Shown: positions 39,693 through 53,373 of the stretch, piece by piece
Numbering within the stretch: the stretch's first letter is position 1
Layout: the number at the start of each line of letters is the position of its first letter
From: Sordaria brevicollis
Taxonomy: Eukaryota; Ascomycota; Sordariomycetes; Sordariales; Sordariaceae
Length of the DNA: 64,000 nt
Assembly (NCBI GenBank): GCA_033439795.1
Contig: JAUTDP010000003.1
Coordinates: 2,480,001 to 2,544,000 of the forward strand
Direction of reading: 5' to 3'
Program-made: the position numbers and the translations under genes
The notes under the pieces: model-generated
Seen by the model: the letters and a program-made list of their open reading frames with translations, nothing else
Told to the model about the DNA's origin: nothing
Database searches by the model: none

Positions 39693-39707
39693 ATATTCTT
39701 AATCTAA
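39693..39707 (+). repeat. Target-site duplication of LINE-E, right copy
   Basis: Exact copy of 32720-32734. Confidence 0.92.
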
Positions 39708-41027
39708 TTATAATATTAATTCGTAATTTTTATATTTATTATAAATTTATATATTAAAGCCGATATTAGGAAATTTATTATTAATATCTTCGATTATTAA
39801 ATATTCTTATATAATAAGGCTAATTTCACCCGGATAATTTACGAAGTTATTAATATAATTTTTACTAATTGCCTTTATACGGCCGATATATAATATATAA
39901 TCTTTATAGCTGTATAATAATCGATAAAGATAATTAATACCCTTAATATTATTAAAGTATTAAAAATAAATAAAATCCGAAGGGAAAATAACCTTATTAA
40001 TATTTTTAAAATTAGTACGCTCATCGCTAATAAAGTAAATATATTCTCTGAACGTTATATGTATTGAATTTAATTAATATAAAGTATAATATAATTCGGT
40101 TAAATTATTAATAAAATATATTATTCCTTTATATATTTTGGCAGTAATATTAGAATTTTAAAAGGCTTTAAAAAAGGATTTTAAATCTATAAAATATAGG
40201 GGTACTATTATTATATTTAGGTCGTTAAAATCTTTTATAATAGAGGTTATATTAGTATTTACTTTTATTCATTTTTACTTGTATTTAACTTCTTCGCACT
40301 TTCGATTAGTTAACGCCATTTTTATTTTCGATACTTATAATAGAATACGGGTAATATATATATCGAATAAAAGAAGTTTTTTTTCGATTTATAGCTTTAA
40401 TATTTTAATTTATTTTAATAATTATTAAATATTTGGAATCGGCTTCCTATTTTATCCTCGGAGCGTACTTAATATTTATAATAATATTATATATTATTCT
40501 CGAAATATTTAATTAATATATATATATAAATTAAATATAAATTAGAAAGTAAAAAATTCTATTTACTAATTATAATAGTAATAAATTAGGGTCGATATAT
40601 CCGTTATACTTTTACCTTCGGAAGTAAGAATATCGGTAATCGGTTATTATTCGTTTACTTAAAATTTGATAAAATCCTTATTAATAAAATCCTCGTCGAA
40701 TAAAATAATATTAAATTAATTAAAGTCCTATTCAATATATTCTAAATTAAAGCGTAATTAATCTTCGTCGAAATTAACCGGTAGATTATCGTAATTTCTA
40801 TTATCGACTATTAGGTTTATAAATTTAATTCGAAATAATTCGTTTTAATCGATAGCACCTATATTTAATTAATATTTAAGAATAAGGTAAAACGGAATTA
40901 AAATAAAATTTACCCTCGCCGTCCTCATCGTTATTATTATCTTTATTTTCGTTATCTTCGGCGCCAAACGTGGCCATATCTTCGTCGTTATCTAAAAGCG
41001 GGGCATAAGAATCGTTATAATTTGGTA
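39708..41027 (-). pseudogene. Degraded minus-strand protein, possibly a large transposase
   Basis: Reading leftwards on the minus strand, an open acidic segment (about 41027-40876) includes M-A-T-F-G-A-E-D-N-E-N-K-D-N-N-N-D-E-D. A second frame then carries D-N-L-P-V-N-F-D-E-D and L-F-D-E-D-F-I-N-K-D-F-I-K-F (about 40800-40650). Near 40060-39710 comes T-F-R-E-Y-I-Y-F-I-S-D-E-R followed by I-F-P-S-D-F-I-Y-F and Y-I-G-R-I-K-A-I-S. Removing LINE-E and one duplication copy keeps this last frame open into 32719 and below. Stops are mostly TAA at Gln-like positions. An (F)PxDF...(H)IGRVxAI pattern reminds me of Plavaka/KDZ-type fungal transposases, but this is a recollection and not a demonstrated match. 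Confidence 0.4.
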
Positions 41028-41036
41028 ATCTTTAAG

Positions 41037-41306
<270 letters not shown>

Positions 41307-41769
41307 GTTCTTAAATACCGGGTAAATTATAAAAATAGTTATCCCTGGGCGGAGCTATATTGCCCAGGAAGTCAGTGAAACGCCCTTTTCGTACTCCTAC
41401 TTTTTTGTACGTGATAATAAAGTTGCATTAAGGTTTTGATACGTAATAGCTATATAAACCCGTAAACCATCCTACCGGGAGTGACCGCATTGTCGGAATC
41501 AACGTCTAAAATTATTATTAACTAGAATTATCAAATAAGACGGTAAAATAACTAACCGTTACTTATAATGGAGTTAATAACTATTATCGGTATAGGGCTA
41601 AATAGTCTTCGTCCCAACCCAGGACCCGGTACTAAAGCATTGGCGCTTAAGGGCGACGAAGTCGTATTATTCTTTTTATTACCGTATAATATTATCGATA
41701 AAGCGGTCCAATTTATTATCGTTTTCATCCTAAAGTAATTTAATAGGGTTATCGATATTAAAGCCCTCT
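41307..41769. other. Low-RIP unique island, no gene seen
   Basis: About 460 bp with clearly more CpA/TpG and GC than the rest of the window. It contains a hairpin (41344-41368) and the string GGAATCAACGT (41495-41505), which also occurs near the end of the Gypsy LTR (2669-2679). No convincing ORF, tRNA or promoter was recognised. It could be original unique DNA or the remnant of another LTR. Confidence 0.5.
41344..41368. repeat. Short inverted repeat (CCTGGGC/GCCCAGG)
   Basis: A perfect 7-bp stem with an 11-base loop. Too small to assign a role. Confidence 0.6.
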
Positions 41770-41783
41770 CTTCTATTATAAAG
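41770..41783 (+). repeat. Target-site duplication of LINE-F, left copy
   Basis: CTTCTATTATAAAG, identical to 55113-55126. Confidence 0.9.
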
Positions 41784-42890
41784 CCTCCTCATTCGAGGTG
41801 CTACGATCGATGCTCAATACTCGAAGCGGACGAACGAAGAAACTAAGACCCAGATCGAGAAGACACTTCGCGACCTAAAGACCGGCACCCCTAGTATCGT
41901 ACGAACCGCTATGAAATTACTTACAACCGGAGATTATAGAATTATATTCGATAACGCTATACGCGAATAGTATTAATAATATTAAGTTTGGGCCAAAAAG
42001 GTCTTTGGCGAAAAAGCGTTTGTATCTTTAAATACTATTGCGTTAATCGCTAAGGGGTTCCTTTAAGCGAATATCGCCGAATATACGAGGATAAAGGATA
42101 TTATTTATAAAATATAATAAACGAACCCGACCGCCTCTATTATTAAAATACGCCCGTAGAAGAAAAGAATTAGCGAAAATAAGGGATTTTTTATAATAAA
42201 GGTTATAATTATAAAAGTAACCGAAGCTCTCCGTAAAGGATTCTTCCTTTAAGAAGGCGGCGTATATATTTATAAATTATTTATTTCTTTGGCTAATATT
42301 TAATAATATTTTATTTATTAGGGTATAAAATATTTAAAGAAATTTTATTATAATATTAACGTTTATAAACGTTATAATAAAAATAAATATAATAAAGACC
42401 GTTTTAAAAAAATAAATTGCCCGTTTAATAAAGATAAATCGCTAATTTTCTATATTCTATATAAAAAGTATAAGTATTACACTTTCGAAAAAAAAATATA
42501 CCCTATTCTTAAAAAAATTATTATAAAAGTTATTATAAAATACGTTAAAAGGCTACGCTCTTTTATATATTAAAAGGACTTTAAAAAAAATATTATATTA
42601 AAACCGGTAATAGTAAAGGATAATAAAGATATTAATTTCCTTAACGCCCCCTTTATTATTTATATTATTATTATTTATAAAAGGGAGTTTAAAAGTAAAA
42701 ATAAAGGTCGTATTTATAAACGGATTAATAAATTCTTTATTAAATTGAAATTAACGGTTAAAAGTTTAATAAATGCGTTTACGAATTTTTAAAACTTAAA
42801 TATTCGAAACGGTGCTAATTTAATCATTATTATTAAATTAATTACCTAAAAGGAAAAAACTCCTATTTTCATTCCGCTTACGGGGCTAAA
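41784..42890 (+). pseudogene. LINE-F ORF1, N-terminally truncated
   Basis: The start (41808 onward) shows the near-original coding sequence: D-A-Q-Y-S-K-R-T-N-E-E-T-K-T-Q-I-E-K, then L-R-D-L-K-T-G-T-P-S-I-V-R-T-A-M. It has no stop for over 50 codons, where LINE-A has RIP stops. This confirms the ORF1 frame and the Gln-to-TAA interpretation. Zinc knuckles follow near 42300-42500. Confidence 0.85.
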
Positions 42891-45800
42891 AAGAAATTCT
42901 TTTATAGAGTAATTAATAATTTAATTAAAAATATTCTATTAAAATATAGGGAAATTGTACGAAAAAGGGAAATTATTATTCGAATAAAAGGAGATTTATA
43001 ATATTATAACGATTTAAAAGCCGGGTAAGAATTTAAACGAGGATATTTATTATTTATAGAATAATAAATATATTAGGGTAGATTATTTAGAAAAAGGGAG
43101 AACGGTTATTTATATAAATAAGAAATAAAATTTTAAAGATTTAAATTTCTATATCGGAAAAAATTAGGCCTCCGTAACGTTTAAAAATTTAAAAGAATTA
43201 TTAACCGTTTATTCGATTTATTCTTTTATTAAAATATATAAAATATTAGAATACAAATAAAGGTTTCCCTTCTTCGAATTCTTTAAAGAAAAACCCCCAA
43301 TAAAATATTAAATTATAACCGTTAGAAATTTTAATTTCTATTATCTTAATTAGGATTTAGAAAATAAGATCAATTTAAAAGCCGAAAAACTCCTTATATA
43401 AATATAATAATAGCGTATATAATTCGTTACCCTTAAAAAGGAACCGATTTATATAAATAATATAATATAGGAAGAAAAAAATAGAATAATTAATTATATA
43501 TAAATAATATTAAAAATCGAAATTGAATATTAAAGGGCGTAATAGTATAAATAAACCGGCTCGGATTATTATTTTTAAAAAATTTAAATCTTTATTAAAA
43601 GAAAAATTAAAAAAGTAGAAGTAAAAGAAGGTTATAATTAGAATTTAATAAATGTAAAAAAGGTACGAAAGGCGGCGTTATAATAAACTTCGGTCTTAGC
43701 GAAAATCGATACGAAAAAGGAATTAGAATTTATATTCGATAAATTCGATAAAAAATTTATAAATATAGCGGAGGAATTCGTCCTATACTAGAAGAAAGGT
43801 CGAAGGAAAAGAGTAAAATAATAAATATTAAAATATAAAATAATAACGAAAAATACAAAGCGGAAGTAATAAAAATAATATAAGGAAAGAATATCTTCGA
43901 ATTGGGTAAAATTCGTAAAAGTATTAATAAAAAAAAAAGGATTAATACGAAAATTTAATAAATAATATAGCGAAAAAACGTTAAAAAAGTATTGAAGAAT
44001 TTAAATAAATTTTAAATTTTCGAAAAATAGGCCTATATCCAAAGTTATTTATTAATAAACCCGCCCAAATTCCTAATTTTTAAATAATACGAAAGAATAA
44101 AAAAAATTTCAAATTATAATAGTAAAGCGAATATTCTCGCCGAATATTTCTTCCCGAAAGTAAATATTTTTATAAATTATTTACTTAATTAAACCCTTCC
44201 TTTAAATACCGGCGATTTATTATTTATTAACGAATTAATTACCGAAGAAAATATTTAAAATATTTTATTTTAAATAATTCCGAATAAAGTACCGGGTATT
44301 AATTAATATTCGAATAAATTTTTAAAAATTTATAAAGAATTATTCTAAAAGGTTATAATTATTTTTACGGTTACGAATTTTCGTTTTAAATATTTTTTAT
44401 AATAATTTAAAAATACGAAAGTAATCGTTTTTAAAAAATCAAGAAAAATTACTATTTAATAAAAATTAATCGGTACGTAGAGGCTAATTTTATTATTAAA
44501 TAATATTAGGAAAATCTTCGAAGTATTCGTCGTTAAAAAATTTATTTAAATTATAAAAAAATTTAACTTCTTATTAAAGGGTTAAATAAGTAATCGGGCA
44601 AATTGTTCGACCGAATTTACTATCCGTATCGTTATAAATACTATATATATAATTTAGAAATTCGGAGCCGTTACGTCGCTAATACTCTTTAAATCTAAAA
44701 GTATATTTAATAAAATTAATTATAAATAATTATTATATATTTTATAAAAAATATAACTCTTATAGTAAATTTTTAAATAGGTAGCGAATTTCGTTAATAG
44801 ATAAAAAGGTTCCCTCTTCTTTAACGACGAAATATCCGTTCTTTATACTATAGAAATTAGAATACCCTAAGGCTCCTCCCTCTCTTTAATTCTTTTTATC
44901 CTCTTTATTATTTTATTATATTATAAATTAATTACGGTTAAAAATATAATTATAATGAATTTCGCTAATGATATTAATATTATTATTATAATAAAGATTA
45001 CCGAAGAGAATTATAGGATACTTTAAATAATATAAGAAATTTATTCCGAATAAGTAAAAGAGAGAAATATAGAATTCGAAATAAATAAAATAGAATTAAT
45101 ATATTTTATATAAATAAAGGTATTAAGGACGGAGACTTTCTAATTCGGGGATATTATATTTCGATTAATAGAATTAATAAAATTTTTAAATATTTAATTA
45201 AACCGTAAATTTAATTATCGAACCTACGCGGAAGTTATTAAAAAAAAATAAAAATTTAAATAAATACGTTAACCCAATTAATTATAAAAATTTAGAATTA
45301 TTCCTTCGCTTATATAAAAGAGATTTATATTAAATATATTCGAAGTATAATTATATATAAAATTTTAACCTTCTATTAACTAATAAAAATATATAATAAA
45401 CCCCGAAGGATAATAATCGGATTAATTAAATATTAAATTAAATATTTAAAAATCGTCGTTAAGGCGTATAAAATTACGCTGGTATAGAATTTTAAAACGG
45501 AAATTTTTTACCCGCTATTTAACTTCTACTTTAATAAACGGGTAAGGGCTTTCGAAAAGAAATTCGCCTATACGGACTAGGCTAAATTCGTCCGAAGAAT
45601 AATAACCTAAATGATTAATTATATTTAAATAAAATGAATAAAAAGTCGATTATTTATTAATAGACCGGAAAGCGGTATTATTAAAGCTAAATAAATAGAA
45701 GAATAAATACTAATAGAGAATTTTATAGCGATTATAATAAAACCGCCCCTAATAATGGGCGTATTTATTTAATTATTATAACCGCTAGAATTTTTAACCT

Positions 45801-45960
45801 TCGATCGAAAAATATAATTAAAGGATATTACGAAAAAAAAAAAAATATTATATTATAATTATTAATTAACGGTAATAATAATTAAATTAAATCGACGGTA
45901 TAAATTTATAATTATTAACTTCGACCCGAAATTTAATAATATTATAATAAAACGGTATAT

Positions 45961-45974
45961 ACTCGGTTAAAAAA
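45961..45974 (+). repeat. Target-site duplication of LINE-G, left copy
   Basis: ACTCGGTTAAAAAA, identical to 52955-52968. Confidence 0.9.
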
Positions 45975-46044
45975 TTTTACTATTGCGACTAAACTGCTTT
46001 AGAACCGGAAACGCCGATTTCTAATCGAAGAGTGCTTTAAAACG

Positions 46045-47730
46045 AAAACCGATAACGGGAATCGACTCAGGAAGGTCTTTTACGTCCCTTACAATATCCC
46101 GCGACGATTATAGCGACGACGATATATCGTTATTACTAATAGCGATTAATAGCAGCAATTATAAATTCGAAAATAGCGTCTATAATCCGTTCGTAAAATT
46201 CTTAATATACAACGACTTTAACGTAACGCGCGCTGCGAAAATTTTGGAAAAAACGTAAGAGGATAACGAAATTATAAAGAAATTTATTACTAAAGTAAAT
46301 AAATTTTCGGATTATAATATTATTTCGTTCGAAAATTGTAATTAAATTCGTAAATTATTTAATGAATATACGAAAATCTTTACGAAAAAAAGCGGAATAA
46401 TGCGCTTTAAAGTTAATAAAATTAATAATAATTAAATTATTATTAGGAAAGATTTTAACAATTTAAAAAAGACGATTTTATAAGAATTATAAAAGATTAT
46501 TAAAGAAGCGCCGAAAATATAAACCGGAATTATAAAGGACGTTCTTTTTAAAACCGGGTTTATCCTTTAATATATTATAATTATTACCCCCTTCCTAAAA
46601 ATATTCTCCATTAATTATAATTATACCCTCTTTATTTAAAGTATTATAATTAATATTTAATATTCGAAGCGGATAAATAAAAAAATTAAAATTTAAATTA
46701 AAAAGATATTTCGTAATTTAAAAACCGGTATTTTTAATATTATATAAACCGTTATAAAATTATTTACGACCGGAAATTATAAAATTATATTCAATAACGT
46801 TATATACGAATAATATTAATAATATTAAATTTAGGTTAAAAAAGTCTTTAGCGAAAAAGCGTTCGTATTTTTAAATATTATTATATTAATTATTAAAAAG
46901 TTCCTTTAAATAAATATTGCCGAATATATAAGGATAGAAAATATTATTTACAAAATATAGTAAATAAACCCGACCGCTTTTATTATTAAAATATATTCGT
47001 AGAAAAAAAGAATTAATAAAAATAGGGGATTCTTTATAATAGAAATTATAATTATAAAAATAACCGAAATTTTTTATAAAGGATTCTTCTTTTAAAAAGG
47101 CGGTATGTATATTTATAAACCGTTTACTTCTTTAATTAATATTTAATAGTATTTTATTTATTAAGGCGTAAAATATTTAAAGAAATTTTATTATAATATT
47201 AACGTCTATAAACGTTATAATAAGGATAAATATAATAAAAATTATTTTAAAAAAGCGAATTACCCGTTTAATAAAAATAAATCGCTAATTTTCTATATTC
47301 TATATAGAAAGTATAGATATTACGCCTTTAAAAAGAAGGTATACCCTATTTTTAAAAAAGTTATTACGAAGGTTATTATAAAATATACTAAAAAGCTACG
47401 CTCTTTTATATATTAAAAAGACTTTAAAAAAAGTATTATATTAAAACCGGCGGCGGTAAAGGACGATAAGGATATCGATTTCCCTAATACCCCCTTTATT
47501 ATCCGTATTATTATTATTCGTAAAAAGGAATTTAAAAATAAAAATAAAAGCCGTACTTATAAACGGATTAGTAAGCCTTTTATTAAATTAAAATTAGTAA
47601 TTAAAAGCCCGATAAACGTATTTACGAATTTTTAAAATTTAAATATTCGAAATAGCGCTAATTTAATCGTTATTATTAAACCGGTTATTTAAAAAAAAAA
47701 ATTCCTACTCTTATTCTACTTATAAGGCTA
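46045..47730 (+). pseudogene. LINE-G ORF1, gag-like
   Basis: N-terminal G-R-S-F-T-S-L-T-I-S-R-D-type residues lie near 46065. Zinc knuckles lie near 47150-47350. The homopolymer site is short (CCCCC near 46588). Confidence 0.82.
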
Positions 47731-47779
47731 AAAGATATTTTTTTATAAAGTAATTAATAATCTAATTAAAAATACTTTA

Positions 47780-50700
47780 TTAAAATATAAGGAAATTATA
47801 CGAGAGAGGGAAATTGCTATTTAAATAAAAAGAGATTTATAATATTATAGTAATTTAAAAGTTAGGTAAGAATTTAAACGAAGATATTTATTATTTATAA
47901 GGTGGTAAATATATTAGGGCAGATTATTTAAAAAAAGGGAGGGCGGTTATTTATATAAATAAGAAATAGAATTTCAAAGATTTAAATTTCTATATCGGAA
48001 AAAATTAAATTTCTATAACGTTTAAGAATTTAAAGGAATTATTAACCGTTTATTCGATTTATTCCCTTATTAAAATATATAAAATATTAAAATACGAATA
48101 AAGGTTTCCCTTCTTTAAATTCTTCGAAGAAAAGCCTTTAATAAAATATTAAATTATAACCGTCGGGGATTTTAACCTTTATTATCCTAATTAGGATTTA
48201 GAGAATAAAATTAACCTAAAAACCGAGAAATTCTTTATATAAATATAAAAATAGCGTATACGGTTCGTTATTTTTAGAAAGGAACCGACCCGTATAAATA
48301 ATATAATACGGGAAAAGAGAAATAGAATAATCGATTATATATAAATAATATTAAAAATTGAAACCGAATATTAAAGGGCGTAACGGTACGAATAAACCGG
48401 TTCGGACTATTATTTTTAGGAAATTTAAATTTATATTAAAAAAAAGGTTAGGAAAATAGAAGTAGAAGAAAATTATAATTAGAATTTAATAAATATAGAA
48501 AAGGTACGAAAGGCGGCGTTATAATAAATTTCAATCCCGGCGAAGATTAATATAAAAGAGGAATTAAAATTTATATTCGATAAATTCGATAAAGAATTTA
48601 TAAATATAATAAAAGAATTCGTCCTATATTAGAAAAAAAGTCGAAGGAAAAGAGCGAAATAATAGATATTAAAATATAAAATAGTAACGAAAAATACGAA
48701 GCGGAAATAGTAAAAATAATATAGGGAAAAAATATTTTTAAATTAGGTAAAATTCGTAGAAATATCGATAAAGAAGAGAAAAATTAATATGAAAATTTAA
48801 TAAACGATATAACGAAAAGGCGTTAAAAAAGCGTTAAAGAATTTAAATAAATTTTAGACTTTCGAAAAATAAGTTTATACCCGAAGTTATTTACTAATAA
48901 ACCCGCCCAAATTCTTAATTTTTAAATAATATAAAGGAATAGAAGAAATCGAAGATTATAATAATAAAGTAAATATTTTCGTTAAACGTTTTTTTTTGAA
49001 AATAAATATCCTTATAAATTATTTACTTAATTGGACCCTTCTTTTAAATATTAGCGATTCGTTATTTATTAACGAATTAATTATTAAAAAGGACGTTTAA
49101 AAAATTTTATTTCGGATAATTCCGAATAAAATACTAAATATTAATTAATATTCGAATAGATTTTTAAAGATTTATAAGGAATTATTCCAAAAGGTTATAA
49201 TTATTTTTATAATTATAAATTTTCGTTTTAAATATTTTTTATAGCGGTTTAAGAATGCGAAAATAATCGTTTTTAAAAAATTAAGAAAAACCGCCGCTTA
49301 ATAAAAATTAACCGGTATATAGAGGCTAATTTTATTATTAAATAACGTTAAAAAAATCTTCGAAGCGTTCGTCGCTAAAAAATTTATTTAAATTGTAGAA
49401 GAATTTAACTTCCTATTAAAGGGTTAAATAAATAACCGGGTAGGCCGTTCGACCGAATTTATTATCCGTATTATTATAAATATTATATATATAATTTAGA
49501 AATTCGGAGCCGTTATATTATTAATATTCTTTAATTTTAAAAGCTATTCGATAGAATTAATTATAAGTAATTATTATATATTCTATAGGAAATATAATTT
49601 TTATAATAGATTTTCGAATAAATAGCGAATTTCGTTAATGGACGAAGAAATTCCTTTTTCTTCGACGATGAAATATCCGTTCCTTATATTATAAAAGCCG
49701 GAATACTTTAAGGTTCCCCCCTCTCCCTAATTCTTTTTATCCTTTTTATTACTTTATTATATTATAAATTAATTATAATTAAAAATATAATTATAATCGG
49801 CTTCGCTAATAATATTAATATTATCGTTATAGCGAAGATTATTAAAGAAAATTGTAAAATATTTTAAATAGTATAGGAAATTTATTTTAAATAAATAAAG
49901 GAGAGAAATATAAAATTCGAAGCGAATAAAACGGAATTAATATATTTTATACGGACGAAGGTATTAAAAATGAAAATTCTCTAATTCGGGGATATTATAT
50001 TTCGATTAACGGAATTGATAAAATTCCTAGGCGTTTAATTAAATTATAAATTTAATTATCGAATTTACGTAGAGGTTATTAAAAAAAAAAATAAAAATTT
50101 AAATCAATATATTAATTTAATTAGTTATAAAAATTTAAGGTTACTCTTTTATTCGTACGAAAGAGATTTATATTAAATATATTCGAAGCGTAATTATATA
50201 TAAAGCTTTAACTTTTTATTAACCAATAAAAATATATAATAAACCCCGAAGGATAATAATCGGATTAATTAAATATTAAATTAAATATTAAAAAGTCGTC
50301 GCCGGGGCGTATAAAGTTATACCGGTACGGAATTTTAAGACGGAAATTTTTTACCCGCTATTCGACTTTTATTTTAATAAACGGGTAAAAATTTTCGAAG
50401 AGAAATTCGTCCGTATAAATTAGGTTAAGTTCGTTTATAAAATAATAATTTAAATAATTAATTATATTTAAATAAAACGAGTAAAAAGTCGATTATTTAT
50501 TAATAAATTAAAAAGCGGTATTATTAAAATTAAATAAACGGAGGAATAAATACCGATGGAGAATTTTATAACGATTATAATAAAATTACCCCCGGTAATA
50601 GGCGTATCCGCTTAATTATTATAACCGCCGGAACTTTTAACCCTCGATCGAAAAATATAATTAAAAAATACTATAAGGAGAGAATAAATATTATATTATA

Positions 50701-51221
50701 ATTATTAATTAATAATAATAATAATTAAATTAAATCGGCGGTATAAATTTATAATTATTAATTTCGACCCGAAATTTAATAATATTATAATAAAACGGTA
50801 TATAATCGGTTAAAAAAAGAAGAAGCGGAAAAGAACCTAACTTTTAGAAGATAATAAAAATTATTATTTATTAATAAAAGCGAAAAATTCCCTCTTCGTT
50901 TAAATGAAAATAGAGGTAATCGGCTTTAGGGTTTTCTTTTTTTAAAAGAGAATCCCCGATATTAATACCCTTATTTATTTATACGGATTAGGATAAAAAA
51001 CGTTTTATTATATTATATTTGAATATTTCCGGATAGTAAATATATAATTCGTAATAATTAATTAGCCGTAAACGTAGGAATAATTCTAAATTTATTTAAA
51101 CGATAAAATTAAGGCCGAAAGAATCCTATTATAAATATTTCGGCTAAAATAATTAAATAAATATTATTTAATAATTAAATTAAAAAAGGAATAGCGAAAC
51201 GAATTCGCTCGCTATTTTTAA
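47780..51221 (+). pseudogene. LINE-G ORF2, endonuclease-reverse transcriptase
   Basis: Endonuclease V-G-D-F-N lies near 48160-48175. The RT box G-F-A-N-N is at 49799-49813. The frame ends at TAA 51219-51221. The layout is as in LINE-A. Confidence 0.87.
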
Positions 51222-52954
51222 TTTTCTTTTCTTCCTTTTCTTTTATTTTTATTTATTAATACGCTAGAACGAAAACGGGGGGAGAATTTCTATTTAATTA
51301 AGAGTTTATTAGGCTATAAAAGCGATAATTTATTTAATTATTATTTCTTCTTATAATTAATTAAAATTTTTAATATTTTATCATTATCGGCGAATAAACG
51401 GTTCTATTCGTCGAATTAACGAATATATTAACGTATAATATTAATTACGAATTAATATTAAGCGAATTAATTATTATTAATAAAAATAGGATTAATAAAA
51501 CGAATAACCGGCGAATTAATTTTTATCGGGGAATTATTATAGGAAAGTATACGAATATTATTATTATTTTAAGGAATTTTACCGCTACTATTACGAAGTA
51601 AATTACCGTTACTATTACGGGGTAAATTATTATTATTATTATAGGGGATATTATTTAAAAGAATATAATTACTAATTAAATTATCTTTATTAAAAAGGAA
51701 GAGTTCGCAATAGCCTTTTTAAAAATAATTATTAATCGATTACTTTCTATAGCGAATAAATTATTTAAAGGTATTAATAAAATTATTATTAATAAGGCGA
51801 AGGCGAATTACGCCGGTAAATTCTTTAGCGATAATATAGAAACGGATAAAATAATTACGGAATTTACTATTAATTAGGTCTTTCATAACGACCTTTTTTT
51901 AAAAAGTATTATAAAAATTATAAAAATTATAAAGCGTATCGATTATATAATACGAAATTGTTAAAATACATTAAATAATTTAATTAAATTTATTTAAAAA
52001 CGAATTAAAATAGGAAATATTAACGATATAAAGGATAGTAATTTATTCGGGTAATTAGGGATATAGTAAATCGATTTAACGATAGCCTTTATATAAATAT
52101 TATAATTTAAAACGGTTAGAAAGGCGAGAAGGGCTTAAATTAATTAAAAAATATAAGCGAAATACGGAGGAATACGGATATAATTTTAAAAAAATTAATA
52201 TAAAGATAGAACGTAATAGAAGGAGGATTTACCCTTTTTCTAACATATAAAAGAATTTATTATTAATAAGGAATTTAATAATACGTTTAAAATTAATTTT
52301 AATATTAATATTAATTATATTAAATATAAAAGTCGGCGAAGGAAGGTAAAGGGGAGACGAATTTTCGCCCTTATTTTCGTCGGAAATTTCTATTATTTTA
52401 CGGAACGTTTTAACGTATTTTTAACGGAGAGTAGCTATTTCGAATCGATTATTATTATTAAAAGAAGGAAAAGTTTAAAAAGGTTTAGAGGATAGGGGGT
52501 TTTTATATTTAGGGGAGGGAAATTTTTATATTAATATAAATTATAGTAAAAATATAATTATAGTAGGAAGAGGAAAAGAATAAAAGGAATAAAAGAAAGT
52601 TTAATAATTAAAAGGTTTAATAGCGGTTAAAAGGGTAAATAGGTAAGGGAGTAAAAAGCGGAAAGTAGTAGTAAATAGGGGACGGAACGGCGGATTAAGA
52701 AGGCGAAACGGTTTAATATTTTAATATAATAGTAAATAGAAGGGATAAGACGGATATTAATCGTATTAGCGGTGGGTATATATTGTAATTGTAAAACGCC
52801 GAAAAAGTAGCGTAGATAGGTCTACGCCGGGAAATATAGCCGGGGTTTTTATCCAAGGCGTTTAACGCTTACGGTTTTATCCTACGCGGAATTGGAAATA
52901 GACCTTATATTATATTAACGCTATAGATTTAATTAGGGAATAAGAATCTTATTT
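51222..52954 (+). other. LINE-G 3' module and 3' end
   Basis: The pyrimidine tract lies near 51225-51260, the 24-bp repeats near 51570-51650 and the hairpin region near 52795-52830. In the hairpins RIP has altered some stem bases (TCTACGCC for TCCGCGCC). Confidence 0.68.
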
Positions 52955-52968
52955 ACTCGGTTAAAAAA
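52955..52968 (+). repeat. Target-site duplication of LINE-G, right copy
   Basis: Exact copy of 45961-45974. LINE-F ORF2 resumes from here. Confidence 0.9.
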
Positions 52969-53373
52969 AAAAGAAGCGGAAGAGAAATTGAACCCTTAAA
53001 AAATAATAAAAATTATTATTTATTAACGAAAGTGAAAAATTCCCTCTTCGTCTAAGCGAGAACGGAGGTAATCGGCCTTAAAGCCTTCCTTTTCTAAAGG
53101 AAAATCCTTAATATCGATACCTTTATTTATTCGTATAAATTAAGACGAAAAACGTTCTACTATATTATATTTAAATATTTCCGGATAATAAATATATAAT
53201 TCGTAATAATTAATTAACTATAAATATAGGAATAATTCCAAATTTATTTAAACGATAAAGTTAAGGCCGAAAGAATCCTATTATAAATATTTTAATTAGG
53301 ATAATTAAATAAATACCGCTTAGCAATCGAATTAAAAGAGGAGCGGCGAAACGAATTCGCTCGCTATTTTTAA

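Larger units (their letters stand above)
45975..52954 (+). mobile_element. LINE-G, full-length Tad1-like element
   Basis: Complete copy of 6.98 kb inserted in LINE-F in the same orientation. Nineteen bases (45975-45993) precede the 5' core CTGCTTTAGAACCGG and are not shared with other copies. It is colinear with LINE-A at an offset of about +41150. This is one of the most heavily mutated copies. Confidence 0.93.
42940..53373 (+). pseudogene. LINE-F ORF2, split by LINE-G
   Basis: This covers 42940-45974 and 52969-53373. Endonuclease, linker and RT lie in the first part; the RT box is N-F-A-N-D at 44958-44972, with Gly and one Asp lost. LINE-G entered the region downstream of the RT, in the lysine-rich stretch coded by TCGGTTAAAAAA. 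The C-terminal Cys/His segment and stop (53371-53373) are in the second part. Confidence 0.85.

Noticed and set aside
41344..41368. CCTGGGC/GCCCAGG hairpin as a terminator or transposon terminus
   Set aside because: Only 7 bp, not followed by a T run, and no matching partner elsewhere in the window. Recorded as a bare inverted repeat.
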